Source: Acidobacteria bacterium RIFCSPHIGHO2_01_FULL_67_28
GTDB taxonomy: Bacteria; Acidobacteriota; Terriglobia; Acidiferrales; 2-02-FULL-67-57
DNA: 13,526 nucleotides
Direction of reading: 5' to 3'
Assembly: GCA_001766965.1 (NCBI GenBank)
Contig: MEKM01000075.1
Span: 1 to 13,526 of the forward strand
A program made the position numbers and the translations under genes. The notes beneath the pieces were generated by a model. The model saw only the letters and a program-made list of their open reading frames with translations, ran no database searches and was not told where the DNA came from. Position 1 is the stretch's first letter; every line of letters starts with the position of its first letter. Positions 5,848-12,503 of this stretch are shown here, piece by piece.

Positions 5848-6212
5848 TGGGCGCGGAAGCCGGCGCGGCCGACGGCGGCGATGAGCTGGTCGCGGTTGGC
5901 GCGCGCGGGGTCGAAGGTGACGCTGGCCATCCTGCTCGCGTAGTCCACCGTCGCTCCGGCCACGCCCGGGACCTTGCGCAGCTCTTCGGTCACCACCAGG
6001 GCGTCGGTCTCCGACTCCATCCCTTCGACCCGCAGCTCCACCCGGTCGAGCACGGCGCGGGCCGGGTGGCCGCCGCCCGCGGGCAGGTTCGGCACCGAGC
6101 GCTGGTACATCTTGAGCGCGATCACCGTCACCACCAGGATGACCACCAGCACCAGCACGATTTGAATGAACCCCACGCCGCGGCTGTGCCGCTCACGAGT
6201 TCTGGTTTTCAC
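5844..6212 (-). CDS. Membrane-anchored HMA-like domain protein lacking the metal-binding cysteines
   Basis: 122 residues from GTG 6212. A basic N-terminus is followed by one strongly hydrophobic helix (about residues 13-34), a short linker, and a ferredoxin-like heavy-metal-associated domain at about 56-122. The domain keeps the HMA skeleton: LRVEGM, VPGVAGATVDYASRMASVTFDP, and AAVGRAGFRAH. The loop that should read GMxCxxC is GMESETD, with Ser and Asp where the cysteines belong, so copper or other soft-metal binding by the usual site is not expected. Homologues without cysteines exist, but their role is not known to me. The segment RGVGFIQIV looks a little like a prepilin start but lacks Glu at +5. 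An ATG at 6251 would add 13 residues encoded largely by a hairpin repeat. The gene sits between hslV and hslU. Confidence 0.7.
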   Translation of the reverse strand: MKTRTRERHSRGVGFIQIVLVLVVILVVTVIALKMYQRSVPNLPAGGGHPARAVLDRVELRVEGMESETDALVVTEELRKVPGVAGATVDYASRMASVTFDPARANRDQLIAAVGRAGFRAH

Positions 6213-6226
6213 TCCGGCACTTACCT

Positions 6227-6251
6227 TGTCATGCTGAGCGAAGCGAAGCAT
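6227..6251. repeat. GA-paired hairpin repeat, copy 3 (minimal form)
   Basis: TGTCAT opens the element. ATGCT (6231-6235) pairs with AGCAT (6247-6251), GA faces GA, and the core is GCGAAGC (6238-6244), a two-pair stem with a GAA loop. GCGAAGC is the known extraordinarily stable DNA mini-hairpin. Relative to copies 1 and 2 the outer stem has changed from ATTCC/GGAAT to ATGCT/AGCAT with both sides altered together. It lies in the gap between hslV and the HMA-like gene and contains a possible ATG for the latter. Confidence 0.75.
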
Positions 6252-6277
6252 CGTAAGCGTGCGCCTCGGGCTTGCGG

Positions 6278-6850
6278 CTACAACTCTTCGAATACGAAAT
6301 TGGCGTTGGTGAAGACGCAGATGGAGGCGGCGATCTGCATGGCCTCCTGGGCGACTTCGCGGGCCGAGAGCTTGGTGTGCTGCATCAGGGCGCGCGCCGC
6401 CGCCAGGGCGTAGGGCCCGCCGGAGCCGATGGCGCAGACGCCGTCGTCGGGCTCGATGATGTCGCCGTTGCCGCTGAGAAGGAAGGTGCTCTTCTCGTCG
6501 GCCACCAGCAGCAGCGCGTCCAGGTGCCGCAGCGCCTTGTCGGTGCGCCACTCCTTGGCCAGCTCCACCGCCGCCCGGGCCAGGTTGCCGTGGTGCTCCT
6601 GGAGCTTGGCTTCGAAGCGGCTGAAGAGCGAGAGCGCGTCGGCGGTCGAGCCGGCGAACCCCGCCAGCACCTTGTCGTTGTAGAGCCGGCGGATTTTCTT
6701 GGCCGTCTGCTTCACAATGGTGTTCCCCATACTGACCTGGCCGTCGCCGGCGAAGACGACTTTGGCGTCGCGCCGCACCGAAAGCACGGTGGTGCCGTGG
6801 GGGGCGTCGGGGGAGGCAGCGGGCTTCACGGAGTTTTTCCTCGAGCGCAT
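6278..6850 (-). CDS. hslV: ATP-dependent protease peptidase subunit HslV (ClpQ)
   Basis: 190 residues; the N-terminal-threonine peptidase that forms a double hexamer and works with HslU. The mature protein should begin at Thr20 of HGTTVLSVRR, so the first 19 residues (basic, then Pro/Ala-rich) would be a propeptide removed after Gly19. Family motifs follow: VFAGDGQVSMGNT (32-44), FAGSTADAL (65-73), IEPDDGVCAIGSGGPYALAAARAL (132-155) and the C-terminal CVFTNANFVFEEL. The ATG at 6850 is preceded by GGGG-TAGA, where the GGGG is the end of an inverted-repeat element. An upstream start at 6901 would lie inside that element and is unlikely. hslU is two genes downstream rather than adjacent. Confidence 0.95.
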   Translation of the reverse strand: MRSRKNSVKPAASPDAPHGTTVLSVRRDAKVVFAGDGQVSMGNTIVKQTAKKIRRLYNDKVLAGFAGSTADALSLFSRFEAKLQEHHGNLARAAVELAKEWRTDKALRHLDALLLVADEKSTFLLSGNGDIIEPDDGVCAIGSGGPYALAAARALMQHTKLSAREVAQEAMQIAASICVFTNANFVFEEL

Positions 6851-6853
6851 TCT

Positions 6854-6920
6854 ACCCCGTTCCTGAAGGTTCGCGGACGAGAAGTTGAAGCGCAGCCACA
6901 CCAGCCTTCAGGAACGGGGT
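6854..6920. repeat. Inverted-repeat element with CCCCGTTCC ends, copy 2
   Basis: ACCCCGTTCCTGAAGG (6854-6869) and CCTTCAGGAACGGGGT (6905-6920) are perfect 16-base complements around a 35-base loop. TCTA occurs on both outer sides (6851-6854 and 6920-6923) and might be a target duplication. Only the outermost nine bases match copy 1; the rest of the arms differ, yet each is perfectly self-complementary. It occupies the gap between the LolA-like gene and hslV and ends four bases before the hslV ATG. Confidence 0.75.
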
Positions 6921-6935
6921 CTACCACCGCTGCGC

Positions 6936-7730
6936 TTACTTCACCTTCTGCCAGCGCTCTTCCAGCGAGGCGCGGGTGAAGAGGTTGTCGAGCAGCGGAG
7001 CGTTGTACTGCACCTCGGTCAGGTGGGCCTCGAAGGTGCGCAGGCCGTTGCGCTGCCGGGCCAGGTGCATGGGAGTCTTGATGCCCTGCACGGTGATGTA
7101 CTTGGCGTAGTGGTCGGCGACCTGGGCGCGCTGGCCGGTGAGCGGGTCGCGCTGGTGGTAGCGGAGCTGCACGGGCAGATAACTTTCGGCGTCCACCACC
7201 AGGGTCAGGCTCTGGTTGTCTTCGTCCACCAGCTCGACGAGGTGGACGCGGCGGTTGTCGAGGAACTCCCGGCCCATGTAGTACAGCCCCATCTTCTCCC
7301 GGTGCACGCGGAAGCGCAGCAAGTAGTCGAGGTCGCGCCGGTTGCTTTTCTGGAAGTCCTCGATCTGCTCGGGGGTCATCTCGCGGATGCCCTGGCGGTC
7401 GAGCTCCCAGCCCTGCTCGTTGTCGTTCAGGTAGACGATCTTGCCGTCCTTGCCGATCTCGAACCGCTCCTTGCCGGGGAACTTGACGTAGTCCACGAAG
7501 CGGTCGCCGGGGCTGGCCAGCTGCCCGCGGTCGAAGCTATAGAGCCGCCCGCGCCGGGTGACGTCCTGCACGTGCAGGAACTGCGGCCCGCCCAGGGCCG
7601 CGATGGCGCGGTCGAGGATGTCCTGCGCCTGGTTCACCCCCGGCGCGGGGTTCTCCTGCTGCGGCCGGACCGGCGCCACCGCCGCTGCCAGCAAGACTAT
7701 CAGCACCAAAACCGCTGTCCGTCGTCGCAT
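6936..7730 (-). CDS. Secreted protein resembling outer-membrane lipoprotein-sorting (LolA-like) proteins
   Basis: 264 residues. The N-terminus is a clear signal peptide: MRRR, a hydrophobic core to about residue 18, and likely cleavage near residue 24 before a Gln/Pro-rich stretch. The mature part starts with DILDRAIAALGGPQFLHVQDVTRRGRLYSFD, then alternating beta strands (DRFVDYVKFPGKERFEIG, GKIVYLNDNEQGWELD, VHLVELVDEDNQSLTLVVDAESYLPVQLRY), the half-barrel layout of LolA/LppX-like proteins that carry lipids or lipoproteins across the periplasm. There is no lipobox. Four bases separate its ATG from the stop of the SDR gene, so it is probably the last gene of the long upstream operon, and its place after an acyltransferase fits an envelope role. 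The assignment rests on pattern, not on a diagnostic motif. Confidence 0.72.
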   Translation of the reverse strand: MRRRTAVLVLIVLLAAAVAPVRPQQENPAPGVNQAQDILDRAIAALGGPQFLHVQDVTRRGRLYSFDRGQLASPGDRFVDYVKFPGKERFEIGKDGKIVYLNDNEQGWELDRQGIREMTPEQIEDFQKSNRRDLDYLLRFRVHREKMGLYYMGREFLDNRRVHLVELVDEDNQSLTLVVDAESYLPVQLRYHQRDPLTGQRAQVADHYAKYITVQGIKTPMHLARQRNGLRTFEAHLTEVQYNAPLLDNLFTRASLEERWQKVK

Positions 7731-7734
7731 CGCT

Positions 7735-8532
7735 CTACCCTACCAGAACCGCCCCGCCGTTTACATTGACGATTTCGCCGGTCATGAAGGTTGCCAGGTC
7801 GGAGGCCAGGAAAAGAATGGGCCCGGCGATTTCTTCCGCGCGCGCCACGCGCCCGAGCGGAATCTGCCGCTCCACCCAGCGGCGTCCGCGCGCCCGGCCG
7901 AGCACCGGCCGCGCCATGTCCGTGTCCACCCAACCCGGCGCCACCGAGTTGACGAGAATCCCGTGCGGGGCGAGCTCGGTCGAGAGGCTCTTTACCAAAC
8001 TGATGACGCCGCCCTTGCTGGCGGCGTAGTGCGCGTGGAAAGCTTCACCGCGCTGTCCGGCCGTCGAAGAGATGGCGATGATGCGCCCGCGGACACGCCC
8101 TCCGGAGCTCAAGGAGCGCAGGAGGGGCTGGCGCTTCATCACCGGCACGGCGAAGCGGATGACGGCATAAACCGATTTCAGGTTGGTGTCGAGCATCCGG
8201 TCCCAGTCGCGCTCGCTCATTTTCTCGATGGGGGTATCAACCTCATTCCAGATGCCGGCGTTCGCCACCAGGATGTCCAGCCGGCGGAAGCGGCGCACGG
8301 CCGCTTGCACCAGCCGCCGGGCGTCGCGCACCCGGCTCAAGTCGGCGCGCACCGGGACGGCTTCCCCGCCCCGGCGGCGCACGCGCCGCGCCACCCGCGC
8401 GGCGGCGGCCCGGTGGCGATGGTAGCTGAAGACGACGCGGGCGCCCGCCGCGGCGAACATCTCCACCGCCGCCGCTCCGATACCGCGCGAGCCGCCGGTG
8501 ATAAGCGCCACCCGGCCGTCCAATCGAATCAT
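7735..8532 (-). CDS. Short-chain dehydrogenase/reductase (SDR), FabG-like
   Basis: 265 residues, a classical SDR with a Rossmann fold. The cofactor loop is TGGSRGIG (12-19), the strand-4 motif NAG is at 91-93, catalytic Ser is in IISS-type AISSTAG (about 155-156), and the active-site pair is Tyr169 and Lys173 in YAASK. The C-terminal GEIVNVNGGAVL is typical of FabG relatives. Ser26-loop acidic residues are absent and the helix after strand 2 is arginine-rich (HRHRAAAARVARR), favouring NADPH. An insertion of about ten residues lies between helix 4 and strand 5. The ATG overlaps the TGA of the acyltransferase gene by four bases. It may be a 3-oxoacyl-ACP reductase or act on another ketone; the neighbours favour lipid metabolism but do not prove it. 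Confidence 0.9.
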   Translation of the reverse strand: MIRLDGRVALITGGSRGIGAAAVEMFAAAGARVVFSYHRHRAAAARVARRVRRRGGEAVPVRADLSRVRDARRLVQAAVRRFRRLDILVANAGIWNEVDTPIEKMSERDWDRMLDTNLKSVYAVIRFAVPVMKRQPLLRSLSSGGRVRGRIIAISSTAGQRGEAFHAHYAASKGGVISLVKSLSTELAPHGILVNSVAPGWVDTDMARPVLGRARGRRWVERQIPLGRVARAEEIAGPILFLASDLATFMTGEIVNVNGGAVLVG

Positions 8533-9269
8533 GCCGCCGCTCCCTGGTAGTTCCGCTCCATGATCTGCCGCACCCGCGCCACCAGCTCTCCCAGCCGCTC
8601 TTTGCCCATCCCCTCGGTGGCGATGGGGGGGTCGACGATCATCTCCACGCTCCCCGGGCGGATGTGCCAGGAGCGCGGCGAGAGCACGCGGCGGGAGCCG
8701 CGGATGGTAATCGGGACGATGGGCGCGCCGACTTTCAGGGCGGCCAGGAAAACTCCGGTGCGGAACTCTTCCAGTCCGCCACTCACGCTGCGGCCGCCTT
8801 CGGGGTAGACCACCAGCGAGCGCCCCTCGCGGATGTAGTTCACCGCCTGCAACAGCCGCCGCGCGTCGGCGTAGACGTTGGTGCGGCCGATGGGCAGGTG
8901 GCCGGTGCGCTTCAGGTGCCAGCCGAAAAACGGAATCGGAAAGAGCGTGGCCTTGGCCATGATGCGGAAGTCCACCGGCAGGTGGCCGAAGACGATGGGG
9001 ATGTCGATGTAGCTTTGGTGGTTCGAGACGTAGACGTAGTGCCGGCCGCGCTCCACCTGCTCGAACCCGCGCACGCGCACCCGCACCCCGCAAATCAGTA
9101 GAATGCCCCGCGCCCACCAGCGGGCGATGACGTGCTGCCGCGCTCCGCCGGCGTCGAAAGGCGACACCAGAAGCGACACCCCGCCCATCAGAATCGTCCA
9201 GACAAAACAGAGCGGAATCGTGAACAGCAGCGAGCGCAGCAGGCCCAGGCTGTGCAGAAGCGGCTCCAT
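8529..9269 (-). CDS. plsC: 1-acyl-sn-glycerol-3-phosphate acyltransferase (PlsC family)
   Basis: 246 residues. A hydrophobic N-terminal segment (about 10-37) anchors the protein to the inner membrane. The HX4D catalytic motif is NHQSYID with H84 and D89; the phosphate-binding motif is YPEGGRS (155-161); FPIPFFGWHLKRTG and the IVPITIRGSRRVLS stretch are further family blocks. The expected reaction is acylation of lysophosphatidic acid to phosphatidic acid. The gene begins three bases after the folC stop and overlaps the SDR gene by four bases, so the three are surely translated from one transcript. A lyso-lipid acyltransferase with a different acceptor is possible. Confidence 0.92.
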   Translation of the reverse strand: MEPLLHSLGLLRSLLFTIPLCFVWTILMGGVSLLVSPFDAGGARQHVIARWWARGILLICGVRVRVRGFEQVERGRHYVYVSNHQSYIDIPIVFGHLPVDFRIMAKATLFPIPFFGWHLKRTGHLPIGRTNVYADARRLLQAVNYIREGRSLVVYPEGGRSVSGGLEEFRTGVFLAALKVGAPIVPITIRGSRRVLSPRSWHIRPGSVEMIVDPPIATEGMGKERLGELVARVRQIMERNYQGAAA

Positions 9270-9272
9270 CGC

Positions 9273-10625
9273 TTACCGAACCGCCGGCACTTCCCGCGGC
9301 CGCGGAGCGGCCGGCCGCGCCAGCGCCTGCCGGCAGTCGCCCACCAGAAAAAGCGACCCGGTCACGAACACCACATCGCCGGGCGCCGCCGCGTCCAGGG
9401 CCCGCGCCAGGGCTTGCGCCGGCTCCGGCTCGACGACGACGTTCGAGTTCGCCGCGCGCGCCAGGCGCGCCAGCGTCTCGGGACTGGCCGCCCGCGGCGT
9501 CCCCGGCCGGGTCACGACGATGGTGGCGGCCGGCGGGAAAAGGAGCTCCGCCACTTCTTCCACCGCCTTGTCGCGCACGGTGCCGTAGACAAGTTGTATG
9601 CGCCGGCCCGCCAAGTGTTCCGCCCAGAAGCGCGCCACTTGCCGCGCCCCTGCCGGGTTGTGGGCGCCGTCGAGGAAGATCAGCGGGTTCCGCCGCACGA
9701 GCTCCATCCGCCCGGGCCATTCGGCCGCGGCTATGCCTTGGGTGATGGCCTCCGCGGGAATCTTCCAGCCGCGCCGGGCCAGCTCGCGCGCGGCCGCGGC
9801 GGCCGCGACGGCGTTCTCGATCTGGAAAGCGCCGCGCAGGCTCGGCGCCAGGCGCAGCGTGAAACCCTTCGGGCCGCGCACGGCGAATTCATAGCGGCCA
9901 AAGTCGTGAGTCTTGATCTCTTCGGCATGGAAGGTCGCGGCCACGTCCACCACCGGCGCCCCCACCCCCTGCGCCCGCTCCGCCACCACGCGGCAAGCGA
10001 CCCGATGGACGGCGGCGTTGATGACAGGCACGCCGGGCTTGAGGATGCCCGCCTTCTCCGCAGCGATCTTTTCGATGGAGTGGCCCAGGTAGCGCTCGTG
10101 GTCGAAATCGATGGCGGTGATGACCGTGACCTCGGGCGTGAGCACGTTGGTCGCGTCCAGGCGTCCCCCCAGGCCGACCTCGACCACCGCCGCCTCGACG
10201 CCGGCTTCGGCAAACCGCCGGAAGGCCATGGCCGTGAGCGTCTCGAAATAGCTGGGATGGCCGGGCAGGGCGTTTTCCGCCAGCAACGACTCAATCGCCC
10301 CGGCGGCGGCCTCAAACGCAGCGGCAAAGTCGGCGTCGCTCGCCGGCGCGCCCCCGACGGCGATGCGCTCGTTCATGCGCGCGAGATGGGGCGAGGTGTA
10401 GAGCCCGGTGCGGTAACCGGCGGCGCGCAGGATGGCTTCGAGCATGGCCGCCACCGAGCCCTTGCCGTTGGTGCCCGCGATGTGCACCGAGCGGAATGCT
10501 TGCTCCGGATGCCCGAGCCGCTCCAGCACGCGGCGGACGTTTTCGAGGTCCCACTTCAGGCTGCGGCCTTCGTGGCCGAGCCACAGCAGCCGCTGCACCG
10601 CCTGGGCGTAGCTCACCGGCATCAT
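9273..10625 (-). CDS. folC: Bifunctional folylpolyglutamate synthase / dihydrofolate synthase
   Basis: 450 residues; a Mur-ligase-type enzyme that adds glutamate to dihydropteroate or to tetrahydrofolate using ATP. The P-loop is GTNGKGS (51-57), followed by TSPHL, the folate-side motif YFETLTAMAF (126-135), EVGLGGRLDATN (149-160), the DFDH block (173-176) and DGAHNPAGA (319-327) in the C-terminal domain. Length fits the family. The accD stop and the folC start share a base (TGATG at 10625), the same accD-folC order as in many bacteria including E. coli. A second in-frame ATG at 10622 is an equal alternative start. Confidence 0.96.
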   Translation of the reverse strand: MMPVSYAQAVQRLLWLGHEGRSLKWDLENVRRVLERLGHPEQAFRSVHIAGTNGKGSVAAMLEAILRAAGYRTGLYTSPHLARMNERIAVGGAPASDADFAAAFEAAAGAIESLLAENALPGHPSYFETLTAMAFRRFAEAGVEAAVVEVGLGGRLDATNVLTPEVTVITAIDFDHERYLGHSIEKIAAEKAGILKPGVPVINAAVHRVACRVVAERAQGVGAPVVDVAATFHAEEIKTHDFGRYEFAVRGPKGFTLRLAPSLRGAFQIENAVAAAAAARELARRGWKIPAEAITQGIAAAEWPGRMELVRRNPLIFLDGAHNPAGARQVARFWAEHLAGRRIQLVYGTVRDKAVEEVAELLFPPAATIVVTRPGTPRAASPETLARLARAANSNVVVEPEPAQALARALDAAAPGDVVFVTGSLFLVGDCRQALARPAAPRPREVPAVR

Positions 10626-11473
10626 CAGGGCGCCATGAACTCGAAGGCCTGGGCGAGGTAGCTCTTCAAATCCTTGCGGTGGACGATGGCGTCGAGGAAG
10701 CCTTTCTCGAGCAGGAACTCGCTGCGCTGGAAGCCCTCGGGGAGCTTCTGGCGGATGGTCTGCTCGATGACGCGGGGACCGGCGAAGCCGATGAGGGCGC
10801 CGGGCTCGGCGACGTTCAAGTCGCCCAGCATGGCGTAGCAGGCGGTGACGCCGCCGGTGGTGGGGTTGGTGAGCACGCTGACGTAAGGCACGCGGGCGTC
10901 GTCCAGCCGCGCCAGCGCCGCGCTGATCTTGGCCATCTGCATCAGGCTGATGACGCCCTCCATCATCCGCGCCCCGCCCGAGCAGGAGACGATGACGAGC
11001 GGCACGCGCGCCTCGAGCGAGCGCTCGACCGCCCGCGTCACCTTCTCCCCCACCACCGCCCCCATCGAGCCGCCGATGAAGCCGAACTCCATCGCGCCCA
11101 CCTGCACGGGGCGGCCGGCCAGCGGCCCGGTGGCGAAAAGAATCGCGTCCTTCATGCCGGTGGCCTGCTCGGCCTGCTGCAGCCGCTCGGCGTAGGGTCT
11201 GGTGTCGGTGAACTTCAGCGGGTCGGTGGAGGCGAGATTGGCGTCGTGCTCCTTGTAGTTCCCGTCGTCAAAGAGCATCCCCAAGCGCTCGCGGGCGCCG
11301 AGGCGGTAGTGGTACTGGCAGCGGGGGCAGACGCTCAAGTTGCCTTCCAGGTCTTTCTTCCAGAGGATGTTCCGGCAGCCGTCGCACTTCAGCCACAGCC
11401 CCTCGGTGCGCACCTTGCGCTCGTCGGGCGGCGGCGCTTCCAGACGCTCTTTCTTGCGGCGGAACCAGGCCAT
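10625..11473 (-). CDS. accD: Acetyl-CoA carboxylase carboxyltransferase subunit beta
   Basis: 282 residues. The N-terminal four-cysteine zinc ribbon is C30-x2-C33 and C49-x2-C52 (KCDGC and CPRCQ). The crotonase-like domain follows with FATGPLAGRPVQVGAMEF, FIGGSMGAVVGEK, IVSCSGGARMMEG and NPTTGGVTACYAMLGD. With AccA it carboxylates acetyl-CoA to malonyl-CoA, the first step of fatty-acid synthesis; accA is not in the window. The start MAWFRRKKE is the usual one for the family, but no clear ribosome site is present: the 37 bases upstream are a heptanucleotide array that runs up to the ATG. Confidence 0.97.
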   Translation of the reverse strand: MAWFRRKKERLEAPPPDERKVRTEGLWLKCDGCRNILWKKDLEGNLSVCPRCQYHYRLGARERLGMLFDDGNYKEHDANLASTDPLKFTDTRPYAERLQQAEQATGMKDAILFATGPLAGRPVQVGAMEFGFIGGSMGAVVGEKVTRAVERSLEARVPLVIVSCSGGARMMEGVISLMQMAKISAALARLDDARVPYVSVLTNPTTGGVTACYAMLGDLNVAEPGALIGFAGPRVIEQTIRQKLPEGFQRSEFLLEKGFLDAIVHRKDLKSYLAQAFEFMAP

Positions 11474-11477
11474 TCTA

Positions 11478-11519
11478 GGTACTCGGTACTAAGTATTGGG
11501 TACTCGGTTGTCAGTACTC
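11478..11519. repeat. Heptanucleotide tandem array (GGTACTC)
   Basis: Six seven-base units in strict register: GGTACTC, GGTACTA, AGTATTG, GGTACTC, GGTTGTC, AGTACTC. The last unit lies inside the 3' end of cobO and includes part of its final Tyr codon and stop. The array fills the gap between cobO and accD and takes the place of a ribosome site for accD. It is of the same period as the array at 1010-1037. Confidence 0.7.
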
Positions 11520-12044
11520 GATGCCCCGCTGGGCTTCGATGCCCTTTTGGTAGGGGTGCTTGACCTCGCGCATCTCCGTCACCAGGTCGGCCAGCGCGAT
11601 CAGGTCCGCGGGGGCGTTGCGGCCCGTCAGCACCACATGCACCATCTCGGGCTTGCGCTTCAGGGTGTCGAGGACCGGCCCCACCGCGAGCAGGCCGTAG
11701 CTGATGGCGTAGTTGATTTCGTCGAGGATGATCATATCGTACTCGCCGGAAAAAATCTTCTCGCGGGCGAACGCCCAGGCCTCGTCCGCGGCGCGCTTGT
11801 CTTCCGGATCGATTTCCCCGCCCAGCTTCACAAAGCCCCGCCCCATGGGGCGCAGCACAAACTTGTCGCCGAAGGCTTTGGCGGCGTCGAGCTCCCCGTA
11901 GTGCCACGAGCCTTTGATGAACTGCACCATCAGCACCTTCAGGCCCGAGCCTACCGCGCGCAAGGCCAATCCCAGCGCCGCCGTAGTCTTCCCCTTCCCC
12001 GGCCCGGTGTGCACGATGATGAGTCCTTTTTTCGTTTCAGCCAT
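11511..12044 (-). CDS. cobO: Cob(I)alamin adenosyltransferase, CobA/CobO/BtuR type
   Basis: 177 residues. The N-terminal P-loop GPGKGKTTAALGLALRA (14-30) is the special form used by this family to bind ATP in reverse orientation. YDMIILDEINYAISYGLL carries the Walker-B-like strand, VVLTGRNAP the next block, and the C-terminus KGIEAQRGIEY is the conserved tail. The enzyme transfers 5'-deoxyadenosine from ATP to reduced corrinoid, making adenosylcobalamin for synthesis or salvage. No other cobalamin gene is nearby, which suggests salvage to feed B12 enzymes elsewhere. It lies 15 bases after rlmH with no strong ribosome site. Its last codons merge into a heptanucleotide array. Confidence 0.96.
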   Translation of the reverse strand: MAETKKGLIIVHTGPGKGKTTAALGLALRAVGSGLKVLMVQFIKGSWHYGELDAAKAFGDKFVLRPMGRGFVKLGGEIDPEDKRAADEAWAFAREKIFSGEYDMIILDEINYAISYGLLAVGPVLDTLKRKPEMVHVVLTGRNAPADLIALADLVTEMREVKHPYQKGIEAQRGIEY

Positions 12045-12059
12045 GAGAAACGCGCCACT

Positions 12060-12497
12060 CTACTTCGGGTAGGGATGCTCCCGCAAGAGGGCGAAGGCGC
12101 GGTAGAGCTGCTCGAGCAAAACCACGCGGGCCAGCTCGTGCGGCATCGTCAGCCGCGACAGCGAAAGCAAGACGTCGGCCTGCTTCTTGGTTTCTTCCGG
12201 AAATCCTTCCGCCCCGCCCAGGAGGAAAACCAATTCCTTCTGCCCGCTGTTCAGTTGCCGGGCCAGCCAGCGGGCGAACTCCTCTGAAGTAAACTCCCGC
12301 CCGGCAGCGTCGAGCAGCACGACCGGCGCTTTTCCCTTCCCCCGCGCTTCTTCGAGCACGGGCGGGCGGGCGTCCGTGCTCTTCCACTCGACAATCTCAA
12401 CCGGCGCGAAGCGCGCCAGGCGCTCCCGGTAGTCTTCGAGCAAGGCGCGCAACTGCGGGTTGCGGGTCTTGCCGAGCAGCACCAGCCGGAGGCGCAT
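12060..12497 (-). CDS. rlmH: 23S rRNA (pseudouridine1915-N3)-methyltransferase RlmH
   Basis: 145 residues, a minimal SPOUT methyltransferase with a C-terminal trefoil knot. SAM-binding blocks are VVLLDAAGREFTSEEFA (59-75), FLLGGAEGFPEE (91-102), and LSLSRLTMPHELARVVLLEQLYRAF (111-135). It would methylate pseudouridine 1915 in helix 69 of 23S rRNA in the assembled ribosome. The C-terminus reads HPYPK, whereas the family almost always ends in PYHK or PYHR, so a conserved His is replaced by Pro (codon CCG). The start ATG is preceded by AAGGAG that overlaps the end of rsfS. Order nadD-rsfS-rlmH is common across bacteria. Confidence 0.95.
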   Translation of the reverse strand: MRLRLVLLGKTRNPQLRALLEDYRERLARFAPVEIVEWKSTDARPPVLEEARGKGKAPVVLLDAAGREFTSEEFARWLARQLNSGQKELVFLLGGAEGFPEETKKQADVLLSLSRLTMPHELARVVLLEQLYRAFALLREHPYPK

Positions 12498-12503
12498 GAC
12501 GGC

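Noticed and set aside
6110..6180. Type IV prepilin or pseudopilin in the HMA-like gene
   Set aside because: RGVGFIQIV resembles the cleavage region, but Glu at +5 is missing and the C-terminal part is a clear HMA-type fold.
6851..6901. Upstream hslV start at 6901
   Set aside because: The added 17 residues would be encoded by the inverted-repeat element and do not belong to the family.
7735..9720. Single minus-strand frame of 661 codons suggesting an SDR fusion
   Set aside because: Only the last 265 codons resemble a protein. The rest is an out-of-frame reading of folC and plsC; the SDR start overlaps the plsC stop by four bases.
9132..10661. Plus-strand open frame of 509 codons
   Set aside because: It is antisense to folC and plsC, both of which have full sets of catalytic motifs; composition is that of a shadow frame.
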